Part shown: in pieces, positions 21,187 to 32,035 of the stretch | Numbering within the stretch: the stretch's first letter is position 1 | Layout: each line of letters starts with the position of its first letter | From: Benincasa hispida | Lineage: Eukaryota > Streptophyta > Magnoliopsida > Cucurbitales > Cucurbitaceae | Length of the DNA stretch: 64,000 bases | NCBI RefSeq assembly: GCF_009727055.1 | Contig: NW_024064458.1 | Coordinates: 763,245 to 827,244, forward strand | Direction of reading: 5' to 3' | Translations under genes and position numbers: made by a program | The notes under the pieces: model-generated | Told to the model about the DNA's origin: nothing | The model's database searches: none | Seen by the model: only the letters and a program-made list of their open reading frames with translations

Positions 21187-21270
21187 ACAAGGCGCTCTTT
21201 ATCAGTTTAAATTCATGCTCCTTTGGCATCGGAGTTGCAATCACTTGATTTATGCATTGATCACAATTCC

Positions 21271-21321
21271 TACCTTCGTTTTGGCTTGCCCTCACGGTTG
21301 TCATGCAGACATCCAACTACA
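21271..21321 (-). repeat. 3' region motif, M1 distal copy
   Basis: The plus strand shows TACCTTCGTTTTGGCTTGCC, then CTCACGGTTGTCATGCAGAC, then ATCCAACTAC. Confidence 0.8.
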
Positions 21322-22136
21322 AGTAGGATCCGATCTCAACCTTATGATTTTTTTTGTTTTTTTTTTTGAATGTCTAAAAGTAGCACGATTGAAAATAAAT
21401 ACCGACACCTCCAAATTTAAATGCAGCAATGTCCTCATTGTTGATAGACTAAAATAATTCATGGGAGGCTCTGAGGAAGTTTTGTAAAGATCATTTGGAA
21501 AGAAAGCTAGTGGACCTTTAACTGCTAGAAATATTTCATGAATTGACTGTCCTAAATTTAAGTTGATTCTAGTACATGCGATGAGAAATAGAGGCATGCG
21601 TTTCATCATTGAAATCATAATTGGTGCAGAAAAAAATGTGGTGACTAACTAAAGTAATCAACATTTAATGATTACGCTAGCTAAAGCAGTTGCGATGATA
21701 AAGTTAGTGATGTTAAAAATGAGATGCGATAATGCAAAATTTGGAATAAACAAAGTCAAAGAAAGATACAACCCCAAAATTTGCTCTGTTGCCCGTATCA
21801 TCTGTGATTGCATCTTTTTTTGTGGCAAGCTAATTTCTTCGATTGCGATGGGCTGAATGAACCGGTCGCATTTTTCTGTTATCGCGTAGCTCCTCCACAA
21901 TCGTGTACCACGATCGTTGCTAAAAGAATCGAGAGGGTCAAACATATGGAAGACAGAGTTGATTGATTTTTTTTTTTTTTTGAATAGTGGTATAAAAAGG
22001 ATATATAAAGGTAGAGTGAGTTCCTGAAATAAAGATATAAAAGAATACTTAAAAAAAAAATTGCGTCCCTAATGAGTTTTTGTCGTATATCATCAATGTA
22101 GGGACCTCTTGTTCCTTTCTTTTCAATCTGGGCTCT

Positions 22137-22679
22137 TTACGTCCATGGAGGTTTTCTCTTCTTTTCTCGATCTGCTGGGAACTTGATTGCCTCAATCTGG
22201 AGCTTTTTCCCATTAACGTTCATCACGATTTCTCCCTTGTGTACATCAATTCGAGCGCGATCGGTTGACAAAAATGGTCGTCCCAATATGATGGGTGCAT
22301 CTTCATCTGCTTTATGATCCAGAATGATGAAGTCTGCCGATAAAATGAATTTTTCAATTAAGACCACGACATCCTTCAACTCTCCCTCAAGGTGTACTAG
22401 GGATCTGTCCATAAGCAGGAGAGTCTCCGATGTGGACGCTAGTTTTCCCACATTCAATCGTTTGAAAATTGATAGTGGCATTAAATTTATACTCGCCCCA
22501 AGATCTCATAGTGCTTGACCAATGTAGACCCCTCCAATTGAGCAGGGTATCGTGAAGCTTCCTGGGTCGCACATCTTTGGTGGGATCATAGTATTAACCT
22601 TTGTGTTACTGCTACTGTAGTGATCTTTTCTTCATCATTCTATTTCTTTTCAATCTTTGTGGGAATGGTGGTAGCTGTA
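22137..22679 (-). pseudogene. M1 aspartic protease fragment
   Basis: Read on the minus strand it gives LPPFPQRLKR near 22670, then PPKMCDPGSFTIPCS, ASINLMPLSIFKRLNVGKL, MDRSLVHLEGELKDVVVLI, ADEDAPIILGRPFLSTDRA and IDVHKGEIVMNVNGKK. A frameshift separates the first part from the 22137-22481 reading frame. About 100 residues of linker between PQRL and PPKM are missing. Here the codon before LPPFP is CAG, whereas G1 and G3 have TAG. Confidence 0.85.
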
Positions 22680-23716
22680 TGTTGACTGAGTATAGACATA
22701 GATGTATCTTCTGTTTACAACATACAATGTATTCTAATCTTATGTCATACAACGCATGGATGAATGATGACTTTATTTACTTTATGCGATACTACTTCTA
22801 GATATGTGTTATTAATGAATGTTCTTGTAGTATGCTCTGCATTGTCACAAGTTTCCTTGTATTGGAACCAAGGATAATTCCACCGTAAGTTTCTCGGTGT
22901 GATCCGAGGTCGAACACAGGGACTGTTTGAGGTTATTGCATTACATTTGTGATATATGCGACCAGGGGTTTTTCAATATATAAAAAGGTTGTGTGTACAG
23001 GTATTTAAAATGCAATAAAGTAAAGATAAGCAATAAAAGTGCGATAATAAAGTAAATTGTGATAAAAAAAAACTAAGCTATGATGATACAAGATACAGGT
23101 TACATGATACAAGATATCGAGGTTAAGACTGACTATGAAGATTATAATTTTCTGTGAATTCTATGGAGGTATTTATAGGTGACAAGCTTTGACTCTCTGA
23201 CTTGTGGATCCCACTTTTTGTTATGGAAATTCCGAAAATGGTGGAATAAATATTTCTTCTATTATGTAATGAGTCAGTCGAATATGTACAATGGTTAGTT
23301 GTACACGTGTCACAATCCTCCGCGTTTGCATTGCTCGTATCTTTTGATCGTGTGCTCGCATGCGGTGTTGTTTTTATTACCGCATGCGATTGAATTTCAG
23401 CTCCAGATCAACTGTCGTGTTGTGCTGTCATTGCGTTGATAGTCATTCATTGTTGATTGTCGGGCGCAATGCGATGGAGATGCGCTGTTCAGTTTCACTT
23501 TGAGCCTTGATTGCAAGCGGTGACTTAATTTCCTGCAAAACAGAGTAGAAATATCCTTTTTCTACCATCTTGATTGTGTTAGTGGGTGTAATTGTGATAA
23601 GTTATAATTATTGTATTTCTCAGCTAATTTTCATACAATCGACACATACTTACTCTCTTTTGGCTGCAATATCAGAATAAGGCAGCATAAATAACTTGTA
23701 TTTCTATAAGTTATCA
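22680..23716 (-). repeat. LTR A3, 3' LTR of G4 (1037 bp, shortened)
   Basis: Minus-strand family A LTR. It shares R/U5 sequence (GTCCCTGTGTTCGACCTCGG near 22910), a TATA box at 23170-23177 and the tip hairpin at 23691-23714. Much of the middle seen in A2 is missing. Confidence 0.8.
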
Positions 23717-24000
23717 CACCCCCAAATTTAGATATATATTTGTCCTCGAGCATATCGTCGATTGGTTGCTCCGAATGTTACACTTAGGCATATTTCTTGA
23801 CAACGTAATTTCTTTCTATCCTTGCTAATTCCTTAACAAGCCCTACTTTATTCTTTTATGTAACAAATTTCTGCTCAAAAATGCTTTTCTAGTTTTAAAA
23901 TAGAATGTTTACCTCTTCTTTGTCAAAACAACTTGATGCATCTATATGCGGTGGTCAAATCTTGCGTCATTTATTAGAGACTGTTGATCATGGTTACACC

Positions 24001-24049
24001 TTTCGTTTTGGCTTGTTCCCACGGGTGTCATGCGAACATTCAACCACGG
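24001..24049 (-). repeat. 3' region motif, G4 proximal copy
   Basis: TTTCGTTTTGGCTTGTTCCC, then ACGGGTGTCATGCGAACATT, then CAACCACGG. Its partner starts 170 bp later. Confidence 0.8.
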
Positions 24050-24170
24050 TTGTGTGCCAATTTCAACTTTAACTCATGATATTCAGAGGAGTTGTCTCTT
24101 GCATTCTTTTATTTTTCTTTTATTCAATAATAATAATTTTTTTTTCATATTGCATTGTTCTTGGAAACCC

Positions 24171-24222
24171 ACCTTCGTTTTGGCTTGCTCCCATGGGTGT
24201 CATGCAAACATCCAACTACGAG
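24171..24222 (-). repeat. 3' region motif, G4 distal copy
   Basis: ACCTTCGTTTTGGCTTGCTC, then CCATGGGTGTCATGCAAACA, then TCCAACTACGAG. Confidence 0.8.
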
Positions 24223-25400
24223 CAGGCTCCTTTCACAACTAACTCTTATTAGGTTGGGATTGTTTTTGAGGTTTTCCCTTGCGCTGACATTGGAGTTTTG
24301 TATAATTTTTTTTGATAGAAAATGAACGCATATTCTTGATCTCATCTGCTCAGACCTTCCCCACCTCCAAATTTAGAGATGCGCAAGGTTCTCATTGCGT
24401 TGTTTGAGTAGACTAGACAAACACTTAGAAAAAAAAAAATCCAAAAAGAAGGTTTGAGCAGAACTTGGAAAGATAAAAGATAAAGTACTGCTATAGCTAA
24501 GAATTAACTAAGTGTTTGTCAGAATTTACAAAGTATGAGAAATGTTTCCAAGTATAAACATATTATACATCATGGCAGCGCAATGAAGAACGCAAAAGTA
24601 AAAGATCAAGAACATCGTAAAAATTTACAAAGGATGATAAAGAAAAAAGCAAAGGCACGTAGAGAGAATATTTACTCAATTGTATTGAATATTAACTAAG
24701 TATACAATTAATTACAAATATCGCAATACAAAAACTTTTGCCTGTACAAAGAATCAAAGAATTTAGCTAAAATAATGAATTGAAATTATCTTTTGAATTT
24801 GATTCAGACGGGTGCACGATTAAAAATTAACACCACACTTCCATTAACGCAAATGCATATTTGCAGAGGACGGGCAACAACGCATGTATTCCCGCAACAC
24901 ACCCCCCAACTCAATGCAATTCTGGAGGACAGGCACACGATATTTTTACCAGCACAACACTACCTCAACATAGTGATTTTTCGCAAGGGACAGGCAAAGA
25001 ACACATACGCGCGCAACACACCCCTCAGCACAATGCATGTGGGTGTAATGGATGCAAGGTGTCTCTTGTTATCACACAATGCACCCATCATCGCGTTACA
25101 TACCAATTTTTAATTTTTCTTTTTTAATTCATCAATAACACAAGTCGAAAAGACTTTGCGATGTTTAACGTTTCATCCAGCCATTCACAAAAATTTTAAG
25201 AACAACGCTACTAATGCATACAAATTAAATGAGTTAAACATGACATGGAAATACAAAATTGAATTAAATTGAAGGTAAATACAGAAAGAATTAAAGGCTA
25301 ATTCTAATAAGCAGTAAATAACGCAATGCAGAAAACCGTAAAAGAAAGCTGTAAAGAAAGCGATTAAACATAGATTTTAGAGATGTGGATTGAAAGAAAT

Positions 25401-25813
25401 TTCTCACGATTACCACAATCTGCACCTCTGCAGGCGGTCAGACTTGCCTACGCAATGTCATCAAGGACATTGTTCACCTCCTTATCTCATCCTACAATAT
25501 GTATGGGAAGAGATGCAATCTAATATCTTTAGGAGTCACACCACGTATGGGGAATGCGTTGCACATTTCTCAAACCTTGCATTCTTCGCAACCGTAGGTC
25601 TTAAAATTCTGATGCTTAATCTGGTTTAGATGTGCTCATGCGTAAAAAATACACTTGATCTCTGGGTCAACTTAGAATTTCTGGATCACTCCAGTACTCA
25701 TAAACCGTCAGACTGCTCTCCGCGATGAATAGCTAGTACAAAGAGATCTGTCCTGCAAAATGTCACAAACATACTCAACAATAACCATTAACCAATCCTC
25801 GGCAACGGCGCCA
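25401..25813 (-). other. G4 pol tail scrap, leader and tRNA-Asp primer binding site
   Basis: 25796-25813 is the complement of TGGCGCCGTTGCCGAGGA, a tRNA-Asp PBS with one mismatch. Leader sequence homologous to 4830-5010 of G2 follows on the minus strand (25640-25795). 25401-25470 resembles the last codons of pol and the start of the 3' region. The roughly 170 bp in between I cannot place. Confidence 0.7.
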
Positions 25814-25819
25814 TAAACT

Positions 25820-28800
25820 TGTTGTTACATAAAGTGCCATAAACTTGACAACATAGAATCTATTCTAATCCTATGATCTTATGTCATACAACGCATGGAT
25901 GAAAGATGATTTATGCGACACTACTTCTAGATATGCGTTATTTCTAAATGTTCTTGTAGTATGTTGTGCGTTGTCACAAGTTTCCTTGCGTTGGAACCAA
26001 GTATAATTCCACTACAAGTTTCTCGGTGTGATCGGAGGTCGAACACAGGGACTGTTTTAGGTTATTGCGTTACATTCGTGATATATGCGACCAGGGGTTT
26101 TTCAATTTATAAAAGGGCGTGGTTTGTACATGTGATAAAGTAAATTGTGCAGTAAAGTAAAGATGCGTTAAAATAAATGTGCAATAAAAGTAAAGTGCAA
26201 TAAAAGTAAACCTAAGCTATGATGATACAGGGTACAGGTTACATGATACAAGATACCGAGATTGAAACTGACTGTGAAGATTATACAAAGATCGTGTTAT
26301 GCAGTGGCAAGGCTTATGTGTGAAGCAAAAAGAGAAAGGATAATTAATACAAACATTAAGTTTCTTAATTGCGTTAAAGATATAAGTATGGTTCTGCTTT
26401 CCCTTGGCGTACATCTCTCACTGATCGACCACATTCCCACATCTCTGTGGTGAGACAGGGATGAACGTAATGAACGCAAAGTTGCTTCCATCTCTAGAAG
26501 TACTTCTCACTTTAGTTAACACATTCATCTAACCTTCTCTCGACAAATGAGAATGGCATCTTCACTTCTACTCTTGTTGACCGCTAGAATTGATGCTAAA
26601 AGATATGCTATGCTATGCTCAAAATGATTCTATACTACTTCTAGATATGCGTTAATTATGAATGTTCTTGTAGTATGCCTTACGTTGTCACAAGTTTCCT
26701 TACGTTGGAACCAAGTGTAATTCCACCGCAAGTTTCTCGGTGTGATCCGAGGTCGAACACAGGGACTGTTTTAGGTTATTGTGGTATGTTTGTGATATAT
26801 GCGACCAGGTTTTTCAATCTTTAAAGAGTGTTTTGTACAAGTATATAAAATTGCGGTAAAGTAAAGGAAAGTAGTAAAAATGCAATCATAAAATAAGTAC
26901 AGTAAACCTAAGCTAGATGATACAAGATACAGGCTTCAAGATACAAGATGTTGGGGTCCAGGCTGGCTGTGAAGGTTATGCAAAAAACATAGAATGCGGT
27001 AGCAAGTCTTATGTACAACACTGAAAGAGAAAGACAACTAATTTGCGTTGAAGCTATAAGTACGGTTTTTCTTTTCTCTTGGCATACACCTTTTAGTGAT
27101 CGGCCTCACTCCCACATGTCTGTGGTGAAACAGAGACGAACGTAATGAACGCAAGGTTGCTTCCATGTCTGGAAGTATTACTCTCTTTAGTTAGCGCATT
27201 CTTCTAACCTTCTCTCGATAGATCAGAATGGCATCTTCACTTCTACTCTCACAGGTGAAGATGCCATCTAGCATGCCTTAGCTAAACACATTTATCTCTT
27301 TAACACAAGTTAAGTACTTGTTTAATTCATATTAACTACCAGGGGATTAGGAAGACATCATGGAGAAAGTGATTAACGGAGGAACGTAAGTAGACATAAA
27401 ATGGGATATGAAAGCAATAGAAACATTTAATATATCTATTAAGCGTTTGATACATGGTGTGAATGAAGAGATAAAGAAGGTGAAATACAATTATGAAAAG
27501 AGATAGAACAGATACAAACAAGCGCCGACGTCTTGGCACCGATTTAGGTGGAGATCTGCTTGCCGGATTAGATGGATCAGATGGATGGATGAGCTTCCCT
27601 CTCAGGCTTGCTCAATTGGTAGCAGGGTTCTCAACACAGAGCTTCTAGGTGGGTATTTGGTAGAATAGAATTGAGACTCACCTCTAGGCCTTGTCTCGTC
27701 TTCTTCCCAGATTTCTACAGTTAAGCATTCAGCTCAACCTTTTCTCTCAACACTTTAGCAACAATTAGCCCTGTATTCAGTAGCATATTTTTTCTCTGAA
27801 ATCTATAGGGTATTTATAGATGAGGATCTTTGACTCCTGCCTTGTGGTCCCCACTTATTGTTATGGAAGTCCCGAAGATGGAAGGATATTATTCCTTCGG
27901 TTATGCAATCAGGCCGTCAATTCTGCACAACCTTTAGTTGTACACGTGTCTCAGTCCTCCGCTTTCACGTTGCTCAGCTGCATCTTTCGATCGTGAGTAT
28001 GCATGCAGTGTTGTTTTTATTACCGCATGCGGTTGAAAGTTAGCTCTGGATTGACTGTCGCATTGCACCGTCATTGCGTTAATCGTCTTTTCATTGTTTA
28101 TTGATGGGCGCAATGTGACAGAGATGCGTTGATCAGTTCTTCTTGAGCCTTGAGCGTAAGCGGTGACTCTGTTTCCTGCAAAACAGAGTAAAATCTCCTT
28201 TTCTTCAATCTTAAAGATGATAGTGGGTGTAATTGCAATTCTGAGCTAATTTTCATACAATCGGCGCATATTCACTATATTTTGGCCGCAATATCTAGAT
28301 AAGGTGGCATAAATAACTTGAATTTCTACAAGTTATCAGCTCTCACAGGTGAAGATGTCGTCTAGCATGCTTTAGCTAAACATATTCATCTGTTTAGCAC
28401 AGATTAAGTTACTCATTTAATTCATATTAACACCAAGGGATTAAGAAAACTTCATGGAGAAAACGATGTATGGAGGAACGAAAATAGATAGAAATGTGAG
28501 ATCAAAATGATCAAGACATTATATAATCAAGCGTCTGATACATGATTGTGAATGAAGAGATTAAGAAAATGAAATACAATTGATGAATGAGAGTTAGAAA
28601 CAAATACAAATGAGCGCCAACATCTTGGCATAGATCTTGATGGAGAATCGCTTGCCCGCGTATGGAGTGTGTGGAAGGATGAGCTTCCCTCACAGGCTTG
28701 CTCAACTGGTAGAAGGGATCTAGGTACAGAGCTTCATGACGGGGATTTGGCAGAATTGCGTTGAGACTCACCTCTCGGCCCAGTCTCTTTTCTTCCCGAA

Positions 28801-29423
28801 TCTTCTCCGATTAGCACTCAGATCAGCCTCTCTCTCAATAGCCTCGTATCAATTATCCCGTATCAAGTATATTTTCTTAGTGAATTCTGTGAAGGTATTT
28901 ATAGGCTGAAAGCTTTGACTCTCTGACTTGTGGTCCCCACTTTATTGTTATGGAGATTCCGAAAATGGTGGAATAAATATTCCTTCTGTTATGCAATCAG
29001 TCCATTGAATTTGCACAACAGTTAGCTGTACACGTGTCATAATCCTCTGCAATTGTGTTGCTCACTTGCATTTTTCGATCGTGTGCTCGCATGCGGTTGA
29101 AGTTCAGCTCTGGATCGACTGTCGCGTTGTGCCGTCATTGCATTGATTGTCTCTTATTTGTTGATTGACGGGTGCAATGCGACAGAGATGCGTTGTTCAA
29201 TTTCACTTTGAGCATTGATCGCAAGCGGTGACTTGATTTCCTGCAAAATAGAATAGAAATATATTTTTCTACCATCTTGATGGTGTTAGTGGGTGTATTT
29301 GCGATAATTCATAATTATTGTATTTCTTAACTAATTTTCATACAATTGACGCATATTTTCTCTCTTTTGGCCGCAATATCTGAATAAGGTAGCATAAATA
29401 ACTTGTACTTCTACAAGTTATCA
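25820..29423 (-). repeat. LTR A4, 5' LTR of G4, split by solo LTR A5
   Basis: The two parts, 25820-26574 and 28344-29423, join into one continuous family A LTR of about 1.84 kb. The TATA box is at 28896-28903. The tip hairpin at 29398-29421 has perfect arms and loop CTTC (GAAG on the LTR strand). Near the inner end the phrase GCCATAAACTTG occurs twice (25811-25822 and 25836-25847), a small duplication at the PBS/LTR border. Confidence 0.82.
26575..28338 (-). mobile_element. Solo LTR A5 (1764 bp) nested in LTR A4
   Basis: A complete family A LTR on the minus strand (plus-strand ends TGTTGACC ... AAGTTATCA). It is flanked by ACTCT (26570-26574) and GCTCT (28339-28343), a 5 bp duplication with one change. 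Removing it restores the A4 sequence exactly as seen at 27230-27250. The TATA box is at 27811-27818. It most likely arose by recombination between LTRs of a full element. Confidence 0.88.
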
Positions 29424-29743
29424 GCAAGCCAAAATGAAGGGTGTAACCATGATCAACATTCTCTATAGGATGATGTAAACAAGGCCACAGCATAAAAGAC
29501 GCACTTCTTTGTTTTTACAAGAATAGGTAAAACATTCTTTTCAAAATAAGAAGAGAACTGTGGGCAGAGGTTTGTCTTAGATAAGAATAAAGTAGAGCAT
29601 GTTGAAGAAATGTCTGAGGATAAAAGGAACTTGTAGGTTTGAGAAATTATGTAGAGATGAAGCATTCGGAGTAGCCGATCGACGCAAAGTTAGGATAGGA
29701 TTTGAGCTGAATTGCTTTAGTAGGGGATATGCTTGAGGACAAG
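29424..29743 (+). other. Isolated gypsy 3' noncoding fragment
   Basis: Plus-strand counterpart of the 3' region next to family A LTRs. It starts inside the conserved motif (GCAAGCCAAAATGAAGG), runs through GTGTAACCATGATCAAC and ends in the first arm of the pre-PPT hairpin (GCTTGAGGACAAG). It retains the roughly 250 bp that the adapter replaces in G2. It is cut on both sides by minus-oriented LTRs. Confidence 0.75.
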
Positions 29744-30960
29744 TGATGATGGGAAATAGACATCAAGTACTCGACAACTAAAATCCCTTCGATGCGATGT
29801 GCGAATGCATGTTCTTAAGGTATGCATTGATTGTCATGCGTTGATATGACTATGCATTAACAGATGTATGCAATGACCATTTGTCCTGTCACAAGTTTTT
29901 TTGCGCTCACGCCAAGTATAATGCGAATGCAAGTTTCTCGGGTGATCCGAGGTCGAACGCAGGGACTTATAGCAAAATGAATGCGGTAATGTGCATGCAT
30001 CGGTTTAAATAAAAGAATGATGGAGGGGTTTCTACACTAACACTACTTCTACTCCTAGTTAACAGACAATGCAATGAGAATATGAATGAGAGGTAGAGAT
30101 ACGACAACGCTTGACATGAAATAAATGAATGGAAAAAATAGATAAAACATGGAGATAATTTTATTACAACCCTTAAGAGTGACCGCAAGAGAAACCTTAG
30201 TCAACGCAAGCTATGCGATCATGCTACACACACTAAAAGCCTAAATCTAGGATGTATGCGGTGGGTATGCATAAGTGTCGAGATGACCGCATACAACCAC
30301 CCTATCCTACTTCCTGGATGCATGCAATATCCTATCCGTAGGGTGCATATGCTGTGTGAAAGCAAACGGAGCTTATCTCTAAGTTCCCCATTCTTGCCTA
30401 TGCATTCCAATCCGCTCTCTTGAGTCTTAGATTTGGGTTTTAGACTACTCTCCCAAGTATGCCTAAATGATGAATAAAGCACTCATAAGACAAGGTAACC
30501 ACATGAACTTTGCTGACCTAAGATTGTTCCTCTCTCTACTGAACAATGACTTACATTGCTTAATGCGACCAACCACTTACCCTCCCGGGTAGTTGGTTGT
30601 TGATTTTACTCATAGACAAGTAATGTGTTAGCCTATAGACAGGCGTTGCCACAGCTACACACTAAACAAATAAGGTTTTCTCACATACTCGCACAACGTA
30701 CACCTCTCGATGGTTTGCTACATGCTTCATATCCTTAATCCACATGACTAAGTATGCGATACTCAAGCTAACTCACTAAGTGATGCAATGAAGGTAAAGA
30801 TGCTAAGTAAAGAAGATGGAGATGGAATCGAAGGAAATATAGAAATGTATTGAACCCAAAATGTATTAATTCCTTAATTCCAAAATGTAGTACAATACAA
30901 TATAAGAAAAAGAAGGGAAATGGAATGATCGACTGGAAGCAAAGACTTGCTTCCAGCAGC
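29744..30960 (-). repeat. Family C LTR, truncated at its U3 end
   Basis: Homologous to 57748-58930. It contains the R/U5 signature GTGATCCGAGGTCGAACGCAG near 29941, which sets minus orientation. It stops after a perfect 9 bp arm hairpin (30934-30955: TGGAAGCAA, loop AGAC, TTGCTTCCA) and lacks the U3 half seen in the second copy. Confidence 0.75.
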
Positions 30961-31154
30961 TGTGCATCAAAACTACCGGTGGTGCCATCGATGGGCGGTG
31001 GAGCTGACTCTCTCGAGATTTAGCTCCAGTCGAAGGCTCCGGCCTTCACTCGGAACGGATATTGCGCTAACAGTAAACCTTTTTGATTTTCTTTGCAGCT
31101 TTTGACCTCTCTGTGCACTGCCATTCCTTTGGTAAGGGAAGAAGCAGGTGTCGC
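30961..31154 (+). other. G3 leader without LTR
   Basis: TAACAGTAAACC and GATTTTCTTTGCAG (31060-31098) resemble the G1 leader at 2477-2506. No PBS or LTR precedes it; the truncated family C LTR abuts instead. Short inverted repeats are present, such as GGAGCT/AGCTCC near 31000-31027. The origin of 30961-31055 is unclear. Confidence 0.5.
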
Positions 31155-31910
31155 ATGAGCGAAGGACACGTTCCTGAGCCCAACGATGACCCAAAGATCG
31201 AAAGAACATTCGGAAGGAGACAGAGAAACAACCGCCGACAACAACAAGAAAGAAATCATAGAATGGTGGAACAACCGGAAGAAAGAGCCGCAAATGAAAA
31301 CAACATCATGGCAAATGCTATTCTCCTAGCGAATGACCATAATAGACCCATTCGGGACTATGCGTCACCTAACCTATATGATTTCTCTCTAGGAATCATG
31401 AGGCCAACTTTGGACGGATCAAGGTTTAAGATGAAGTCGGTTATGTTACAGAAGATCTAGATTGCCAGATAGTTTGGTGGAAGGCGTGGCGAGGATCCGC
31501 AAGCCCATCTCTGAAGTTTTATTGAAATCTGTAATACTTTTGTGTTCCAAATATCTCTGCTGAAGAAGTTCGACTCACGCTTTTCCCATTTTTGTTATGC
31601 TATCAAGCAAGGAAATGGGCATATTCCCTCGAACCAGGGGAGATAATTTCGTGGGAACAGGTTGTCGAGAAGTTCATGAAGAAATACTTCCCTCCTATAG
31701 AGAATGCAAGAAGGAGGAAGTTAATTACAAATTTTGAACAGGAAGTAGACGAATCACTCAGCGACGCGTGGGCGAGGTTTAAGAGATTAGTGTGAGATTT
31801 TCTGCACAACGGATTACCAGACTTCCTCCAAATGGAGATATTTTATCATGGATTGAATCTTGCATCGTAGACGGCTGCCAATGCAGCAATAGTAGGCGGC
31901 CTGCTTGACA
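31155..31910 (+). pseudogene. G3 gag, N-terminal part
   Basis: From ATG 31155: DDPKIERTFGRRQRNNRRQQ, NIMANAILLAND, ASPNLYDFSLGIMRPTLDGS, GGRRGEDPQAHL, and after a frameshift near 31545 KWAYSLEPGEIISWEQVVEK, KKYFPPIENARRRKLITNF and DAWARFKRLV. Stops lie near 31458, 31470, 31513, 31793 and 31868. It is interrupted after GGLLD by plastid DNA. Confidence 0.87.
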
Positions 31911-32035
31911 TTTTCCTCGTTCAACTAAATTGAAATGATTGAGGTTTTTCTATTTGGAATCATATTAGGTCTAATTCCTATTACTTTGGCTGGATTATTT
32001 GTGATTTCATATTTCCAATACAGATGGGGGATCAG
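31911..32035 (+). pseudogene. petG: Plastid-derived petG fragment inserted in G3 gag
   Basis: From ATG 31935 the frame reads [14 protein letters not shown], then [16 protein letters not shown]. That is nearly all of PetG, the roughly 37-residue single-helix subunit of the thylakoid cytochrome b6f complex. About 24 bp upstream (TTCCTCGTTCAACTAAATTG) also looks like the plastid petG 5' flank. A one-base loss after the QYR codons breaks the last residues, and several substitutions show age. Gag sequence (TYDEAK) resumes right after. This is a nuclear plastid insertion, possibly by way of mitochondrial DNA, and not an expressed gene. Confidence 0.9.

Larger units (their letters stand above)
20804..22136 (-). 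other. M1 3' noncoding region
   Basis: From the LTR outwards: polypurine tract, stem-loop (20823-20840), motif pair (21136-21186 and 21271-21321), an internal CACCTCCAAATTT tract at 21405-21418 and further AT-rich DNA with a T-run near 21970. I see no supported ORF. Confidence 0.7.
19634..22679 (-). mobile_element. Athila-like element M1 (minus), 3' part only
   Basis: On the minus strand: a protease fragment (22137-22679), a 3' noncoding region (20804-22136) and a family B 3' LTR (19634-20803). RT to integrase are deleted. Everything upstream of the protease is cut at 22680, where a family A LTR begins. A 59 bp spacer (19575-19633) without recognisable content separates it from G1. Confidence 0.8.
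23717..25400 (-). other. G4 3' noncoding region
   Basis: It starts with CACCCCCAAATTTAG (polypurine tract complement), then the stem-loop near 23734-23755. The motif pair is at 24001-24049 and 24171-24222, with an internal tract CCCCACCTCCAAATTTAG at 24350-24367. The CAACACACCCC repeats at 24880-25030 are homologous to 10800-10970 of G2. No ORF is supported. Confidence 0.75.
22680..29423 (-). mobile_element. Internally deleted family A element G4 (minus), non-autonomous
   Basis: On the minus strand: 5' LTR A4 (25820-29423, split by solo LTR A5), tRNA-Asp PBS (25796-25813), leader (about 25640-25795), a short stretch reaching the end of pol (about 25400-25480), the 3' noncoding region and 3' LTR A3 (22680-23716). 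gag and nearly all pol are gone. The outer flanks (CTGTA and GCAAG) do not match as a target duplication, so ends may have been exchanged by recombination. Confidence 0.75.

Noticed and set aside
24861..25127. ORFs rich in H, P and T over CAACACACCCC repeats
   Set aside because: They result from simple repeated noncoding sequence shared with G2 and G6.
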